From assembly GCF_001458355.1 (NCBI RefSeq), contig NZ_CYSA01000015.1:67001-131000 (forward strand): a stretch of 64,000 bases of DNA. The letters run 5' to 3'. Below the pieces are notes generated by a model that was not told where the DNA came from, ran no database searches, and saw only the letters and a list, made by a program, of their open reading frames with translations. The stretch is from Thalassovita gelatinovora. Its GTDB lineage: Bacteria > Pseudomonadota > Alphaproteobacteria > Rhodobacterales > Rhodobacteraceae. Shown here piece by piece: positions 41,662 to 51,455 of the stretch. The position numbers and the translations under genes are program-made. Every line of letters starts with the position of its first letter. Within the stretch, counting starts at the first letter, position 1.

Positions 41662-41901
41662 TTAGTTGGCTTTGAGATAAGCGTAGATTTCGTCCTTCAG
41701 CGCCGCGCGACGCTTGCGCAAATCCATTTCGGACAGTTCTTCACGCGGTTCGACATTGGTTTCGGCGCGATGCACCTTGCCATTCAGTTCGTGATATTCC
41801 TCAGCCATTTTGACAAAATGCTGGTCGCTGACCTTGAGGGCGTGGATTTTTTCGCCGAATTCAGGGAATTCTTCGTGCAGTTCATGGGGGGTATTCGACA
41901 T
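41662..41901 (-). CDS. YdcH family (DUF465) protein
   Basis: A 79-aa acidic helical protein: LHEEFPEFGEKIHALKVSDQHF, then KMAEEYHELNGKVHRAET and MDLRKRRAALKDEIYAYLKAN. These are the hallmarks of DUF465/YdcH, small coiled-coil proteins of unknown function abundant in alphaproteobacteria. Start ATG 41901 with AGGAGACAGCGCG upstream. It is monocistronic with a strong terminator. Confidence 0.9.
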   Translation of the reverse strand: MSNTPHELHEEFPEFGEKIHALKVSDQHFVKMAEEYHELNGKVHRAETNVEPREELSEMDLRKRRAALKDEIYAYLKAN

Positions 41902-42029
41902 CGCGCTGTCTCCTTCATATATATCGCTGCGGACCGTAACCGGAGCGGATCGCGGCAACATTGACACGGATCAATTGGCCAAAAGGCCGGTCCACTTGTG
42001 GCCTGCCTTTTGGCGGCTTTGCGTAAGGC

Positions 42030-43037
42030 TTACAACCGGTAAATCCTGTTCGCGGTACCCGAAAACAACGCCTGCTGCGCCACGTCGTCATAGCGGGCGG
42101 CGATTTTTTTCATCGCGTTCCAGTAGCTGACATAACCGATCGACAGCTTGTCGACCGGGAAATTGCTTTCGAACATTGCGCGATCGGGGCCGAAAACGTC
42201 GATCATGTGGTGGTAATACTGCGCCTGCGCCGCGACCAATTCATCGGACGTGGCCGGGGTGATCCGCCCGTTCCAGCCAAAACCGTTGACCGGCATCGCC
42301 AACCCGCCCAGCTTGGCCACCACATTGGGGCATCGGGCGATGGCGGCCATTTCATCCTGCCATTCAGCAAAGCGGTCTTCGCGTTTGCCAGCAAAACGGT
42401 GGGTGCCGACAGGGGTGCCGAAATGGTTCAGGATGATTGTCGTGTCCGGGCAGGATTTGGCAAGGTCCAGGAATTCACCGTTTTGCGGATGAAAATGCCA
42501 GGTGTCATAGGTCAGCCCGCGCGCCCCCAAGGCCCGCACACCACGCTGAAAATCGGGATCGACATAGAGATGCGGGACCGGCTGACCCTGGAACATGAAA
42601 CTTTCGCGTTCTTCGTCCCAGGCCCCGGCATGACGGATGCCGCGAAATAGCGGTGAAGCCGCTTCATGCGCTTCAAGCACTTGCGAAAGCAGGCCGGGAT
42701 CGAGCCGCAGATCGGCATGGGCCACGATGCCCGCGATCTGCGCCTTGGCGGGCTGTTTTGCCGCTTCGGCGGCGATGGCGGCGACATAACGGGTTTCCCC
42801 AACCGGCGCGAAGGGTTTCGGCGCGTCGGGATCATAGCCCGAGCGGCATTCGATGAAGACCGTTCGCGTGACGTTATGCCCGGCCTGAGTGTCCCCCCAC
42901 AAATCATCAAGTTCATAGCTGCTGCCCAACCTGTTGGACCAGAAGTGATGATGCGGGTCGGTGATTTCACGATCCGGGTCGATGATGTCTTCGCGGACCT
43001 GATCATGCCAGGCCTCAAGGTTTTCTGGATAACGCAT
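42030..43037 (-). CDS. Amidohydrolase family protein (COG3618-like), end of bet operon
   Basis: A 335-aa TIM-barrel metal-dependent hydrolase. The first metal motif is DPHHHFW (residues 27-33). LRGIRH-like FRGIRHAGAWDEE, TYDTWHFHPQ, TTIILNHFGTPVG and ESNFPVDK complete the conserved metal/active-site pattern of the 2-pyrone-4,6-dicarboxylate lactonase/fuconolactonase group. ATG 43037 follows AAGGGAGAGGACC. It lies 78 bp downstream of betA in the same direction, so it may be co-expressed with choline catabolism. The substrate is unknown; a lactone or amide of a betaine-like compound is only a guess. Confidence 0.82.
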   Translation of the reverse strand: MRYPENLEAWHDQVREDIIDPDREITDPHHHFWSNRLGSSYELDDLWGDTQAGHNVTRTVFIECRSGYDPDAPKPFAPVGETRYVAAIAAEAAKQPAKAQIAGIVAHADLRLDPGLLSQVLEAHEAASPLFRGIRHAGAWDEERESFMFQGQPVPHLYVDPDFQRGVRALGARGLTYDTWHFHPQNGEFLDLAKSCPDTTIILNHFGTPVGTHRFAGKREDRFAEWQDEMAAIARCPNVVAKLGGLAMPVNGFGWNGRITPATSDELVAAQAQYYHHMIDVFGPDRAMFESNFPVDKLSIGYVSYWNAMKKIAARYDDVAQQALFSGTANRIYRL

Positions 43038-43115
43038 TTTGGTCCTCTCCCTTTTGGGAAAAGACTATGAAGACAGATGCCTACGGGGCAACGATTCCGT
43101 AACGTTGCGGCGCGT

Positions 43116-44774
43116 TCAGCGCTGTTTCGTCTGCCAATCGGGATGCATCCAGGGGGTTTCGCCCGCCGGGGGTAACATGCCACGGCCCAGCAAGTGATCG
43201 CTGACCTTTTCGCCGACCATGATCGAGGGCGCGTTCAGGTTCCCATTGGTGATGCGTGGGAAAATCGAACTGTCGGCCACCCGCAACCCGTCTACCCCGA
43301 TCACCCGCGCCTGCGGGTCGACCACGGCCATCGGATCGTCGGCAGCCCCCATCCGGCAGGTGCCGCAGGGATGATAGGCGCTTTCGGCATGTTCGCGGAT
43401 GAACCCGTCCAGTTCGTCATCGCTTTGCAGTGTGGCGGCCGGCTGAATCGCGTGGCGCACATAGGGTTTGAACGCTTCCTGCCCGAAGATTTCCCGGGTC
43501 AGCCGGATACAGGTGCGAAAATCTTTCCAATCGCTTTCTTGGCTCATGTAATTGAACCGGATCTGCGGTTTGTCCTGCGGTTCGGTACTGTTGAGGGTGA
43601 CAGTTCCGCGCGATTGCGACCGCATCGGCCCGACATGGGCCTGAAACCCATGCCCTTCTGCCGCCGCCTGCCCGTCATAGCGCACCGCCATTGGCAGGAA
43701 ATGATATTGAATATCGGGATAATTCACCCCCGCCCTGGAGCGGATGAAAGCGGCGCTTTCGAACTGGTTCGAGGCCCCCAACCCAGTCTTGGTGAACAGC
43801 CATTGCGCCCCGATCACCCCTTTCCAGAACAGGGTCCAGTATTTGTACAGCGTGATCGGCTGGCTGGCTGCCATTTGAAAATAGAATTCCAGATGATCTT
43901 GGAGGTTTGCACCGACGCCGGGGCGGTCGGCCACCACGTCAATCCCATGTTCGGCCAGATGCCGGGCCGGGCCGACCCCCGACAGCATCAGCAATTTCGG
44001 CGAATTGATCGACGAGGCGGCGATGACCACTTCGCGGCGGGCGCGGATCACCTCGACCTTGTCGCCGCGTTCAATTTCAACCCCGGTGGCGCGACCGTTT
44101 TCGATGATCACCCGGCGGGCCAACCCGCGCAGCAATTCGCAATTGTCCCGCTGCAAGGCCGGTTTCAGATAGGCATTGGCCGCCGACCAGCGCCGCCCGC
44201 GCCACACGGTCTGTTCCATCGGGCCGAAGCCTTCTTGCTTTTCCCCGTTATAATCGGCGGTGGTCTGATACCCGGCCTGCTGCCCGGCTTCGACAAAGGC
44301 ATGGTACAGCTTGTTGCGGCGCGGGCCGCGGGTCACATGCAGCGGCCCGTCCTTGCCGCGCCAAGCGGCGTCGCCGCCATGGCCGCCCGAATGCCAGCTT
44401 TCCATCCGTTTGAAATAGGGCAGCACATCGGCATAGGACCAGCCCGCCGCACCGCTGTCGCGCCAATGGTCGAAATCGCAGGCATGGCCGCGCACATAGA
44501 CCATGCCGTTGATGCTGGACGATCCGCCGATCACCTTGCCGCGCGGGCAGACCAAGCGGCGGTTGCCCAGATGCGGTTCGGGTTCGGACTGGAAGCCCCA
44601 GTCATAAAGCCCCATATTCATCGGATAGCTCAGCGCTGCCGGCATCTGGATGAAAGGCCCGGCATCCGAGCCGCCATATTCGATGACCAGCACGCTGGCT
44701 CCGGCTTCGCTGAGCCGATAGGCCATGGCGCACCCGGCAGAGCCCGCGCCCACGATCACATAATCCGCTTCCAT
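43116..44774 (-). CDS. betA: Choline dehydrogenase BetA
   Basis: FAD-dependent GMC oxidoreductase that oxidises choline to betaine aldehyde. It is 552 aa. The Rossmann motif is [22 protein letters not shown], the GMC signature 1 is in [20 protein letters not shown], and the C-terminal active site is [20 protein letters not shown], followed by [24 protein letters not shown]. It is in the betI-betC-betB-betA order known from rhizobia. The start at ATG 44774 is the conserved [11 protein letters not shown]. Confidence 0.94.
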   Translation of the reverse strand: MEADYVIVGAGSAGCAMAYRLSEAGASVLVIEYGGSDAGPFIQMPAALSYPMNMGLYDWGFQSEPEPHLGNRRLVCPRGKVIGGSSSINGMVYVRGHACDFDHWRDSGAAGWSYADVLPYFKRMESWHSGGHGGDAAWRGKDGPLHVTRGPRRNKLYHAFVEAGQQAGYQTTADYNGEKQEGFGPMEQTVWRGRRWSAANAYLKPALQRDNCELLRGLARRVIIENGRATGVEIERGDKVEVIRARREVVIAASSINSPKLLMLSGVGPARHLAEHGIDVVADRPGVGANLQDHLEFYFQMAASQPITLYKYWTLFWKGVIGAQWLFTKTGLGASNQFESAAFIRSRAGVNYPDIQYHFLPMAVRYDGQAAAEGHGFQAHVGPMRSQSRGTVTLNSTEPQDKPQIRFNYMSQESDWKDFRTCIRLTREIFGQEAFKPYVRHAIQPAATLQSDDELDGFIREHAESAYHPCGTCRMGAADDPMAVVDPQARVIGVDGLRVADSSIFPRITNGNLNAPSIMVGEKVSDHLLGRGMLPPAGETPWMHPDWQTKQR

Positions 44775-44850
44775 TTCAGTCCCTCAGGCTGCCCCCCAAG
44801 TCGGCTTGGCGGGTCGTACGGGCGCGCCGATGCGGCCCGGCATTACATTC

Positions 44851-46311
44851 TCAGAACGCTGCTTCGCAGGCGTCCATCCGCACGAAAACCGATTTCAATT
44901 GGCTGTAATGGTCGATCGCGGCCTTGGCGTTTTCACGCCCCACCCCGGACATTTTCACCCCGCCAAAGGGCATTTCGACCGGCGCGTCATTGTAGGAATT
45001 GATGAAACAGGTGCCCGCCTCGAAACCTTGCACCATGCGATGCGCCCGAGTCAGATCGGCGGTAAACACACCGGCCGCCAGACCGAATTCGGTATCATTG
45101 GCCCGCGCCAAGGCTTCGGCTTCATCGTCAAAATCCAGCACGCACATCACCGGACCAAAGATTTCTTCTTGCGCGATGATCATATCGTCGGTGACGTCGG
45201 CAAAAACCGTGGGTTCGATATAAAACCCGTCGCGGTCCACCCGTTTGCCGCCCGCCACAAGCCGCGCACCTTCTTCGATACCCTTGGCAATATAGCGTTC
45301 GACGATGCCCAACTGACCGGCGCTGACCATCGGGCCAAAATTCGTCGCCTGATCCAGCGGATCGCCGATGATCGCGCCCCGAAGCCGTTCGGCCAGACGG
45401 GCAAGGAACGCTTCCTTGATACCGTTTTGCACGAAAACACGGGTGCCGTTAGAACAGACCTGACCGGAAGAATAAAAATTGCCGTTGATCGCGCCGCTAA
45501 CGGCGCTGTCCAAATCGGCATCGTCAAAGACCACCATGGGGGATTTGCCCCCCAGTTCCATCGTGACGTGTTTCATGCCTGCGGCGGCGGCGGCATAGAC
45601 CTTGCGGCCCGTCGGCACCGATCCGGTCAGCGACACCTTGTCGACGCGCGGATCTGTGACCAGCGGCGCACCGACGCTGCCCGCGCCCTGCACCACGTTG
45701 AACAGCCCCGCCGGAAGCCCCGCTTCGACCAATATCTCGGCCACTTTCAGCGCCGACAAGGGCGTGGTTTCGGACGGTTTGAAGATCATCGCATTGCCGC
45801 AGGCCAATGCCGGCGCGGCTTTCCAGCAGGCGATCTGGGTCGGGTAATTCCACGCCCCGATGCCAACGCAAAGCCCCAGCGCTTCGCGGATCGTATAGGC
45901 CCAGTTGCCATCGCCCAGCGGAATGTGGTCGCCGGTCAGGCTGGCCGCCAACCCGCCGTAATATTCCAGCGCATCAGCGCCGCTGGTGGCATCGGCCACC
46001 AAGGTTTCCTGCAACGGTTTGCCGGTGTCATGGGTTTCCAGCACCGACAGGTCGTGATTGCGGTCGCGGATGATGTCGGCGGCCCGGCGCAGGATGCGGC
46101 CGCGTTCGGTGCCGCTGCGCGCGGCCCAGTCTTTTTGGGCGGCGCGGGCGGAGGTGATCGCCTGTTCGATCACCGCCGGGGTGGCTTCAAACAAATGCGC
46201 AATCACCTCGCCGGTGGCGGGATAGATCACATCGAGCGGCGTGCCGGTGGTATCTTCGAGATAGCGGCCATTGACGAAATGGCTGGCTTCGGGGTGCAGC
46301 GGATAGGTCAT
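44851..46311 (-). CDS. betB: Betaine aldehyde dehydrogenase BetB
   Basis: NAD(P)-dependent aldehyde dehydrogenase that converts betaine aldehyde to glycine betaine. It is 486 aa. The catalytic Glu is in [18 protein letters not shown] and the catalytic Cys in [17 protein letters not shown], a pattern characteristic of BADH. The cofactor segment [17 protein letters not shown] is present. It lies between betC and betA. Confidence 0.94.
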   Translation of the reverse strand: MTYPLHPEASHFVNGRYLEDTTGTPLDVIYPATGEVIAHLFEATPAVIEQAITSARAAQKDWAARSGTERGRILRRAADIIRDRNHDLSVLETHDTGKPLQETLVADATSGADALEYYGGLAASLTGDHIPLGDGNWAYTIREALGLCVGIGAWNYPTQIACWKAAPALACGNAMIFKPSETTPLSALKVAEILVEAGLPAGLFNVVQGAGSVGAPLVTDPRVDKVSLTGSVPTGRKVYAAAAAGMKHVTMELGGKSPMVVFDDADLDSAVSGAINGNFYSSGQVCSNGTRVFVQNGIKEAFLARLAERLRGAIIGDPLDQATNFGPMVSAGQLGIVERYIAKGIEEGARLVAGGKRVDRDGFYIEPTVFADVTDDMIIAQEEIFGPVMCVLDFDDEAEALARANDTEFGLAAGVFTADLTRAHRMVQGFEAGTCFINSYNDAPVEMPFGGVKMSGVGRENAKAAIDHYSQLKSVFVRMDACEAAF

Positions 46312-46340
46312 GGTTGAGTATTTCCGGAACAGTGAAAGGG

Positions 46341-47855
46341 TTATTCGCCACGCGGGAAGCGTTGGCTTTCTTCGACCTGATTAAGGTCCATGTGATTGCG
46401 CATGAAGCGTTCGCTGGCTTTTTGCAGCGGCTGGTAATCCCAAGGGTAATAGCCGCCCTGACGCAGCGCTTCGTAGACCACCCAGCGGCGGGCCTGGCTT
46501 TCGCGCACCTCGGCATCGAACCGGTCGAGATCCCAGCGCGCTTCGGATTTGGCGCGCAGGCTGGCCAATGTGCCCGCATGGGCCGGGTCGGTGGCCAGAT
46601 TGGTCAACTCATGCGGATCGGCATCCAGATCGAACAGTTGATCGGGGTCGAGCGCGCAACGATTGTATTTCCATTTGCCATAGCGCAGCGACACCATCGG
46701 CGCATAGGACGCTTCGGCCGCGTATTCCATTGCCACCGGCGCGGTGCGTTCCCCGCCCTGCCCTAACGGCACCAGACTTTCACCGGTGGTCCACGGCATC
46801 ACTTCGTCCATGCTGACACCGGCCAGATCGCACAACGTCGGGCAGATATCGATATTGGACACCGGCGCCGTGACAAGGCCCGGCTGCATCTGTGGCGCGG
46901 AAATCATGATCGGCACCCGCGACGAGCCTTCATAGAAGCTCATCTTGAACCACAGCCCGCGTTCGCCCAGCATGTCGCCGTGATCGGAGACGAACAGCAC
47001 AATGGTGTCTTCGCCCTGCCGGGTGGTTTCCAGCGCGTCCAGAATGCCGCCGATCTTGTCGTCGAGATAGGACAGGTTGGCGAAATAGGCCCGGCGCGAC
47101 CGGCGGATGTCGGCTTCGGTCAGGGTGAAACTGCGCCAATCATTGGCGTCGAAAATCCGCTGTGAATGCGGGTCCTGATCTTCGTAAGGGATCGGGCCGA
47201 TTTCGGGCAGCAGGTGATCGCAATCCTGGTAGAGATCCCAGTATTTGCGCCGCGCCACATAAGGATCATGCGGATGGGTGAAACTGACGGTCAGGCACCA
47301 CGGGCGCGCATCTGCGCCCCGCGCCAGATCATAAATCTTGCGGGTGGCGTGAAAGGCGACCTCGTCGTCATATTCCATCTGGTTGGTGATTTCCGCGACC
47401 CCCGCGCCGGTCACCGACCCCATATTGTGATACCACCAGTCGATCCGTTCACCCGGTTTGCGGTAATCCGGGGTCCAGCCGAAATCGGCCGGATAAATGT
47501 CGGTGGTCAGCCTTTCTTCGAACCCGTGCATCTGATCGGGGCCGACGAAATGCATCTTGCCCGACAGGCAGGTCTGATAGCCGGCGCGGCGCAGATGATG
47601 CGCATAGGTCGGCAAGGATGAAACAAATTCGGCGGCATTGTCATAGACCCGGCTGGCCGAGGGCAATTGCCCAGACATGAACGATGCCCGCCCCGGCGCG
47701 CACAGCGGCGACGCGGTATAACCGTTGCGGAACCGGGTCGACCGGTCGGCCAGTTTGCGCAGGTTGGGCAGGTGCAGCCAATCGGCCGGCCCGTCGGGAA
47801 ACAGGGTGCCGTTCAACTGATCGACCATCAGGATCAGGATATTGGGTTTGCTCAT
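46341..47855 (-). CDS. betC: Choline-sulfatase BetC
   Basis: Arylsulfatase-fold enzyme that hydrolyses choline-O-sulfate to choline and sulfate. It is 504 aa. The formylglycine-generating motif C-x-P-x-R is at Cys52 ([15 protein letters not shown]), metal-binding MVDQLNG lies at the N terminus and [17 protein letters not shown] further on. The C terminus [26 protein letters not shown] is typical of choline-sulfatase. Its ATG overlaps the betI stop (ATGA). Confidence 0.94.
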   Translation of the reverse strand: MSKPNILILMVDQLNGTLFPDGPADWLHLPNLRKLADRSTRFRNGYTASPLCAPGRASFMSGQLPSASRVYDNAAEFVSSLPTYAHHLRRAGYQTCLSGKMHFVGPDQMHGFEERLTTDIYPADFGWTPDYRKPGERIDWWYHNMGSVTGAGVAEITNQMEYDDEVAFHATRKIYDLARGADARPWCLTVSFTHPHDPYVARRKYWDLYQDCDHLLPEIGPIPYEDQDPHSQRIFDANDWRSFTLTEADIRRSRRAYFANLSYLDDKIGGILDALETTRQGEDTIVLFVSDHGDMLGERGLWFKMSFYEGSSRVPIMISAPQMQPGLVTAPVSNIDICPTLCDLAGVSMDEVMPWTTGESLVPLGQGGERTAPVAMEYAAEASYAPMVSLRYGKWKYNRCALDPDQLFDLDADPHELTNLATDPAHAGTLASLRAKSEARWDLDRFDAEVRESQARRWVVYEALRQGGYYPWDYQPLQKASERFMRNHMDLNQVEESQRFPRGE

Positions 47856-48436
47856 GCCGCCCCCTTTGACACTTCCAGAGAGAGACAGCCCAGCACCTTG
47901 GCCACCGCGCGATCGCGGTCCGGTTGATCATGGCCCAATGTGTGTTTCAGATAGACCCCGTCGATCAGCGCCGCGATCCGTTCCGCCGCGTCTTCTGCCC
48001 GGTCGCCGATCAGAGGGCGCAGATTGTAGCGCAGGTTTGACCGCAACCGCATCTGATAGGCCCGAAGCAGCCGCTGCGCTTCGTCCGAAACCTGTGCCAG
48101 CACATAGAAATTCAGCCAGGCCGCCACCACTTCACGGCGGAAATTGGTTGGGCTGAAACTGACCCTGACGATTGCTTCGACCCGTTCGGCGGGTCCGTTG
48201 GCCATCGCCAAAGCGCCGCGTACTTCGGCGGCATACAGCATCAACGTATGACGCATTGCAGCAAGGAAAATCTGTTCCTTGCCACCGAAATAGTGATGCG
48301 CCAGCGCGCTGGACATGCCGGCGCGCTTGGCGATCTGGCTGACGGTGACGTCCAATGTCCCGCTTTCACCGATCTCCGCGATTGTCGCTTTCACAAGCGC
48401 GGCGCGGCGTATAGGCTCCATTCCAACCTTGGGCAT
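47852..48436 (-). CDS. betI: Transcriptional repressor BetI
   Basis: TetR-family repressor of glycine-betaine synthesis genes that responds to choline. It is 194 aa from ATG 48436, preceded by AAGGAGTTTGATC (an upstream ATG at 48454 would place the start inside this Shine-Dalgarno). Helix-turn-helix: VSQIAKRAGMSSALAHHYFG, and the BetI-type N terminus MPKVGMEPIRRAALVKATI. It is first in the betICBA operon, with an inverted repeat between it and choX. Confidence 0.93.
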   Translation of the reverse strand: MPKVGMEPIRRAALVKATIAEIGESGTLDVTVSQIAKRAGMSSALAHHYFGGKEQIFLAAMRHTLMLYAAEVRGALAMANGPAERVEAIVRVSFSPTNFRREVVAAWLNFYVLAQVSDEAQRLLRAYQMRLRSNLRYNLRPLIGDRAEDAAERIAALIDGVYLKHTLGHDQPDRDRAVAKVLGCLSLEVSKGAA

Positions 48437-48474
48437 GATCAAACTCCTTGCCATACAAGGCTAGATGTATTTTT

Positions 48475-48488
48475 ATTGACTCGTCAAT
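48475..48488. promoter_or_regulatory. Putative BetI operator between betI and choX
   Basis: Perfect inverted repeat ATTGAC-TC-GTCAAT in the 76-bp divergent promoter, in AT-rich surroundings. Known BetI operators are similar ATTGA...TCAAT palindromes. One site could control both betICBA and choXWV. Confidence 0.72.
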
Positions 48489-48512
48489 CAAGAAAAAAAC
48501 CGGGAGGTCTCA

Positions 48513-49436
48513 ATGACCATCAAATCATCTCTTTCCATTCTGGCCCTGCTGGCCGCCACCCCTGCACTGGCCGATTGCGGCGAGGTCGTCTTTTCCGATG
48601 TGGGTTGGACCGACATCACCGCAACCACCGCAGCCACAACGGTGGTACTGGAAGCCTTGGGCTATGACACCGATATCAAGGTGCTGTCGGTTCCGGTGAC
48701 CTATACGTCGATCGCCGGTGGGGATGTGGACATCTTCCTTGGCAACTGGATGCCGACGATGGAGGCCGATATCGCGCCTTACCGCGATGCCGGCACCGTC
48801 GACACCGTGCGCGCCAACCTGGAAGGGGCGAAATACACCTTGGCCGTGAACAAGGTCGCCGCCGAACTGGGGATCAAGGATTTCGCCGATATCGCAGCGC
48901 AGAAAGACGCGCTGGAAGGCAAGATTTATGGTATCGAGGCGGGCAATGACGGCAACCGGCTGATCATGGACATGATCAATGACGACGCTTTTGGCCTTGA
49001 TGGGTTCGAAGTGGTGGAAAGTTCCGAACAGGGGATGCTGGCACAGGTGGCCCGCGCCGACCGCAAAGGCGAAGCGGTGGTCTTCCTGGGCTGGGAACCG
49101 CACCCGATGAACGCCAATTTCGACATGTCCTACCTGACCGGTGGCGACGATTGGTTCGGGCCGAACCTGGGGGGTGCGACCGTTTATACCAATACCCGCG
49201 CCGGGTATGTCACCGAATGCCCCAATGTTGGCAAGCTGCTGACCAACCTTGATTTTTCGCTGGCGATGGAAAACGAAATCATGGGCGCGATCCTGAACGA
49301 CGGCACCGATCCGGCCGAAGCGGCGGCGACTTGGCTGAAGGCCAACCCGGCACCGCTGGACGGTTGGCTTGACGGCGTGACCACCATGGATGGTGGCGAC
49401 GCGATGGCCGCCGTCAAGGCTTCGCTGGGGCTGTAA
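48513..49436 (+). CDS. choX: Choline ABC transporter substrate-binding protein ChoX
   Basis: Periplasmic 307-aa choline/quaternary-amine binder. The signal peptide is MTIKSSLSILALLAATPALA-DC, and the mature start CGEVVFSDVGWTDITATTAATTVVLEALGY is typical. Aromatic cage residues are expected in FLGNWMPTMEADI and FLGWEPHPMNANF. Start ATG 48513 follows GGGAGGTCTCA. It is divergent from betI, giving a combined uptake and catabolism locus. Confidence 0.93.
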   Translation: MTIKSSLSILALLAATPALADCGEVVFSDVGWTDITATTAATTVVLEALGYDTDIKVLSVPVTYTSIAGGDVDIFLGNWMPTMEADIAPYRDAGTVDTVRANLEGAKYTLAVNKVAAELGIKDFADIAAQKDALEGKIYGIEAGNDGNRLIMDMINDDAFGLDGFEVVESSEQGMLAQVARADRKGEAVVFLGWEPHPMNANFDMSYLTGGDDWFGPNLGGATVYTNTRAGYVTECPNVGKLLTNLDFSLAMENEIMGAILNDGTDPAEAAATWLKANPAPLDGWLDGVTTMDGGDAMAAVKASLGL

Positions 49437-49453
49437 GAACCGCTTTCCACACG

Positions 49454-49480
49454 GTCCTTCCCCCGTATCGGGGGGAGGAC
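49454..49480 (+). other. Stem-loop between choX and choW
   Basis: An 11-bp hairpin with one G-U pair (GTCCTTCCCCC / GGGGGGAGGAC) 17 bp after the choX stop. Such structures often protect the binding-protein mRNA and cause partial termination, giving more ChoX than permease. There is no long U tract. Confidence 0.55.
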
Positions 49481-49565
49481 AAGTGAGGGACCGATGCGCG
49501 TGTCAGGGCAAACCCCCGAAAAAATGATGCCGCATTGCCCTTTGCAGTTTCTCTAAGCAGGCAGG

Positions 49566-50402
49566 ATGCGAATGGACTGGATCACCGAAACGAAAATCCC
49601 GGTCGGCAAATGGGCTGCTGCCGTCTTCGACTGGCTGCAAGAGAATTTTGTCGTCTTTTTCGACGCACTGTCCGAAGCGCTTGAGGCGCTGATCAACGCG
49701 ATCCTGTGGGTGCTGCAAGGCCCCAACCCGCTGATCGTCATTGCGATCTTCGCTGGTTTGACTTTCGCCCTGCACCGCAATTGGAAAACGTCGCTGATGG
49801 TGGCGCTGGGGTTCCTGTTCATTCTCAATCAGGACTATTGGGAAGAAACCACCGAATCCCTGACCTTGGTATTGTCGGCCTGCGTCGTCTGCATGGGGGT
49901 GGGGGTGCCGATCGGCATCGCCGCCGCGCACCGGCCGCGGCTTTATGCCTGGATGCGACCGGTTCTGGACCTGATGCAGACCCTGCCGACCTTTGTTTAC
50001 CTGATCCCGGCGATCGTATTTTTCGGTATCGGCATGGTGCCCGGGCTGATCGCCACGGTGATTTTCGTGCTGCCCGCGCCGATCCGGCTGACCCATCTGG
50101 GTGTCACCTCGACGCCGCAAGCCTTGCTGGAAGCGGCGCAGGCTTTTGGCGCAACACCGCATCAGACATTGGTCAAGGTCGAATTGCCCTATGCGCTGCC
50201 GCAGATCATGACCGGGCTGAACCAGACCATCATGCTGTCGCTGTCGATGGTGGTGATCGCGGCGCTGGTCGGTGCGGACGGGTTGGGCGTGCCGGTGGTG
50301 CGGGCGCTCAATCAGGTCAACACCGCGCTTGGGTTCGAATCCGGGTTTGTCATTGTCGTTCTAGCCATTCTTCTGGACCGTATGTTGAGGGTTGATCGCT
50401 GA
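49566..50402 (+). CDS. choW: Choline ABC transporter permease ChoW
   Basis: A 278-aa inner-membrane permease of the ProW family. About six helices are visible, with the EAA-type loop LLEAAQAFGATPHQTLVKVELPYALPQIMTGLNQ and the conserved DLMQTLPTFVYLIPAIVFFGIG. ATG 49566 abuts the GGCAGG ribosome site, so ATG 49572 two codons later may be the true start. It overlaps choV by one base. Confidence 0.92.
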   Translation: MRMDWITETKIPVGKWAAAVFDWLQENFVVFFDALSEALEALINAILWVLQGPNPLIVIAIFAGLTFALHRNWKTSLMVALGFLFILNQDYWEETTESLTLVLSACVVCMGVGVPIGIAAAHRPRLYAWMRPVLDLMQTLPTFVYLIPAIVFFGIGMVPGLIATVIFVLPAPIRLTHLGVTSTPQALLEAAQAFGATPHQTLVKVELPYALPQIMTGLNQTIMLSLSMVVIAALVGADGLGVPVVRALNQVNTALGFESGFVIVVLAILLDRMLRVDR

Positions 50403-51433
50403 TGACCACCGCTGTTTCCTTTAACAACGTTTCCATCGTCTTTGGCGACTATCCCGACAAGGCGCTGCCCTTGATGGATGCAGGTCAAAGCCGCACTGAA
50501 ATTCAGGAAGAAACCAGCCAGGTTCTGGGTGTTCATGATTGTTCGATCGAGGTTGAAACCGGCGAAATCCTTGTTTTGATGGGGCTTTCAGGGTCGGGAA
50601 AATCCACCCTGCTGCGCGCGGTGAACGGGTTGAACCCGGTGGTGCGCGGCAATGTCGAGGTCGCCACCGAAACCGGTATGGAAGACGTCACCCATGCCGA
50701 TGCCAAGACCCTGCGCCGCATTCGGCAGAAATCGGTCGCCATGGTGTTTCAGCAATTCGGCCTGTTGCCATGGCGCACGGTGCGCGAAAACGTCTGGCTG
50801 GGGCTGGAACTGGCCGGGATGTCCAAGCAGGACCGCGCCGCCAAGACCGATGAACAGCTCGACCTGGTGGGGCTGTCGGATTGGGCCGACCGCAAGGTGT
50901 CCGACCTGTCGGGCGGGATGCAGCAACGGGTGGGATTGGCCCGCGCCTTTGCCACCGATGCGCCGATCCTGTTGATGGACGAACCGTTTTCGGCGCTTGA
51001 TCCGCTGATCCGCACAAGGTTGCAGGATGAATTGCTGGACCTGCAAAAGAAACTGAACCGCACCATCATCTTTGTCAGCCACGATCTGGACGAAGCGTTC
51101 AAGATCGGCAACCGGATCGCCATTATGGAAGGTGGCCGGATCGTGCAATGCGGCACCCCGCAGCAAATTTTCACCGCGCCCGCGACCGATTACGTCGCCG
51201 AATTCGTCGCTTATATGAACCCTTTGGGCGTGTTGTGCGCGCGCGATGTAATGGAACCGGCAAGCGGCACCCACGCGGTTCATGTCGCCCCGGATGCCGA
51301 TATCCGCGACGTGATGGAACAGGTCTGCCAGGGCCCGGTGGGCGTGCTTGAACGGGGCCAGGTGATCGGTCAGATCACCCCGGAAACCGTGCTGAGGAAT
51401 CTGCTCGATCCGCGCGGCGGCGGTTCCGCCTGA
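50402..51433 (+). CDS. choV: Choline ABC transporter ATPase ChoV
   Basis: A 343-aa ATPase with Walker A MGLSGSGKSTLLRA, signature LSGGMQQRVGLARAF, Walker B LLMDEPFSALDPL and the H-loop FVSHDLDEAF. An N-terminal extension (IVFGDYPDKALPLMDAGQSRTEIQEETSQVLG) and a short regulatory tail are typical of ChoV/OusV-like proteins. It is translationally coupled to choW. Confidence 0.93.
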   Translation: MTTAVSFNNVSIVFGDYPDKALPLMDAGQSRTEIQEETSQVLGVHDCSIEVETGEILVLMGLSGSGKSTLLRAVNGLNPVVRGNVEVATETGMEDVTHADAKTLRRIRQKSVAMVFQQFGLLPWRTVRENVWLGLELAGMSKQDRAAKTDEQLDLVGLSDWADRKVSDLSGGMQQRVGLARAFATDAPILLMDEPFSALDPLIRTRLQDELLDLQKKLNRTIIFVSHDLDEAFKIGNRIAIMEGGRIVQCGTPQQIFTAPATDYVAEFVAYMNPLGVLCARDVMEPASGTHAVHVAPDADIRDVMEQVCQGPVGVLERGQVIGQITPETVLRNLLDPRGGGSA

Positions 51434-51455
51434 GCCCTCGGTGCGGGACTAACGG

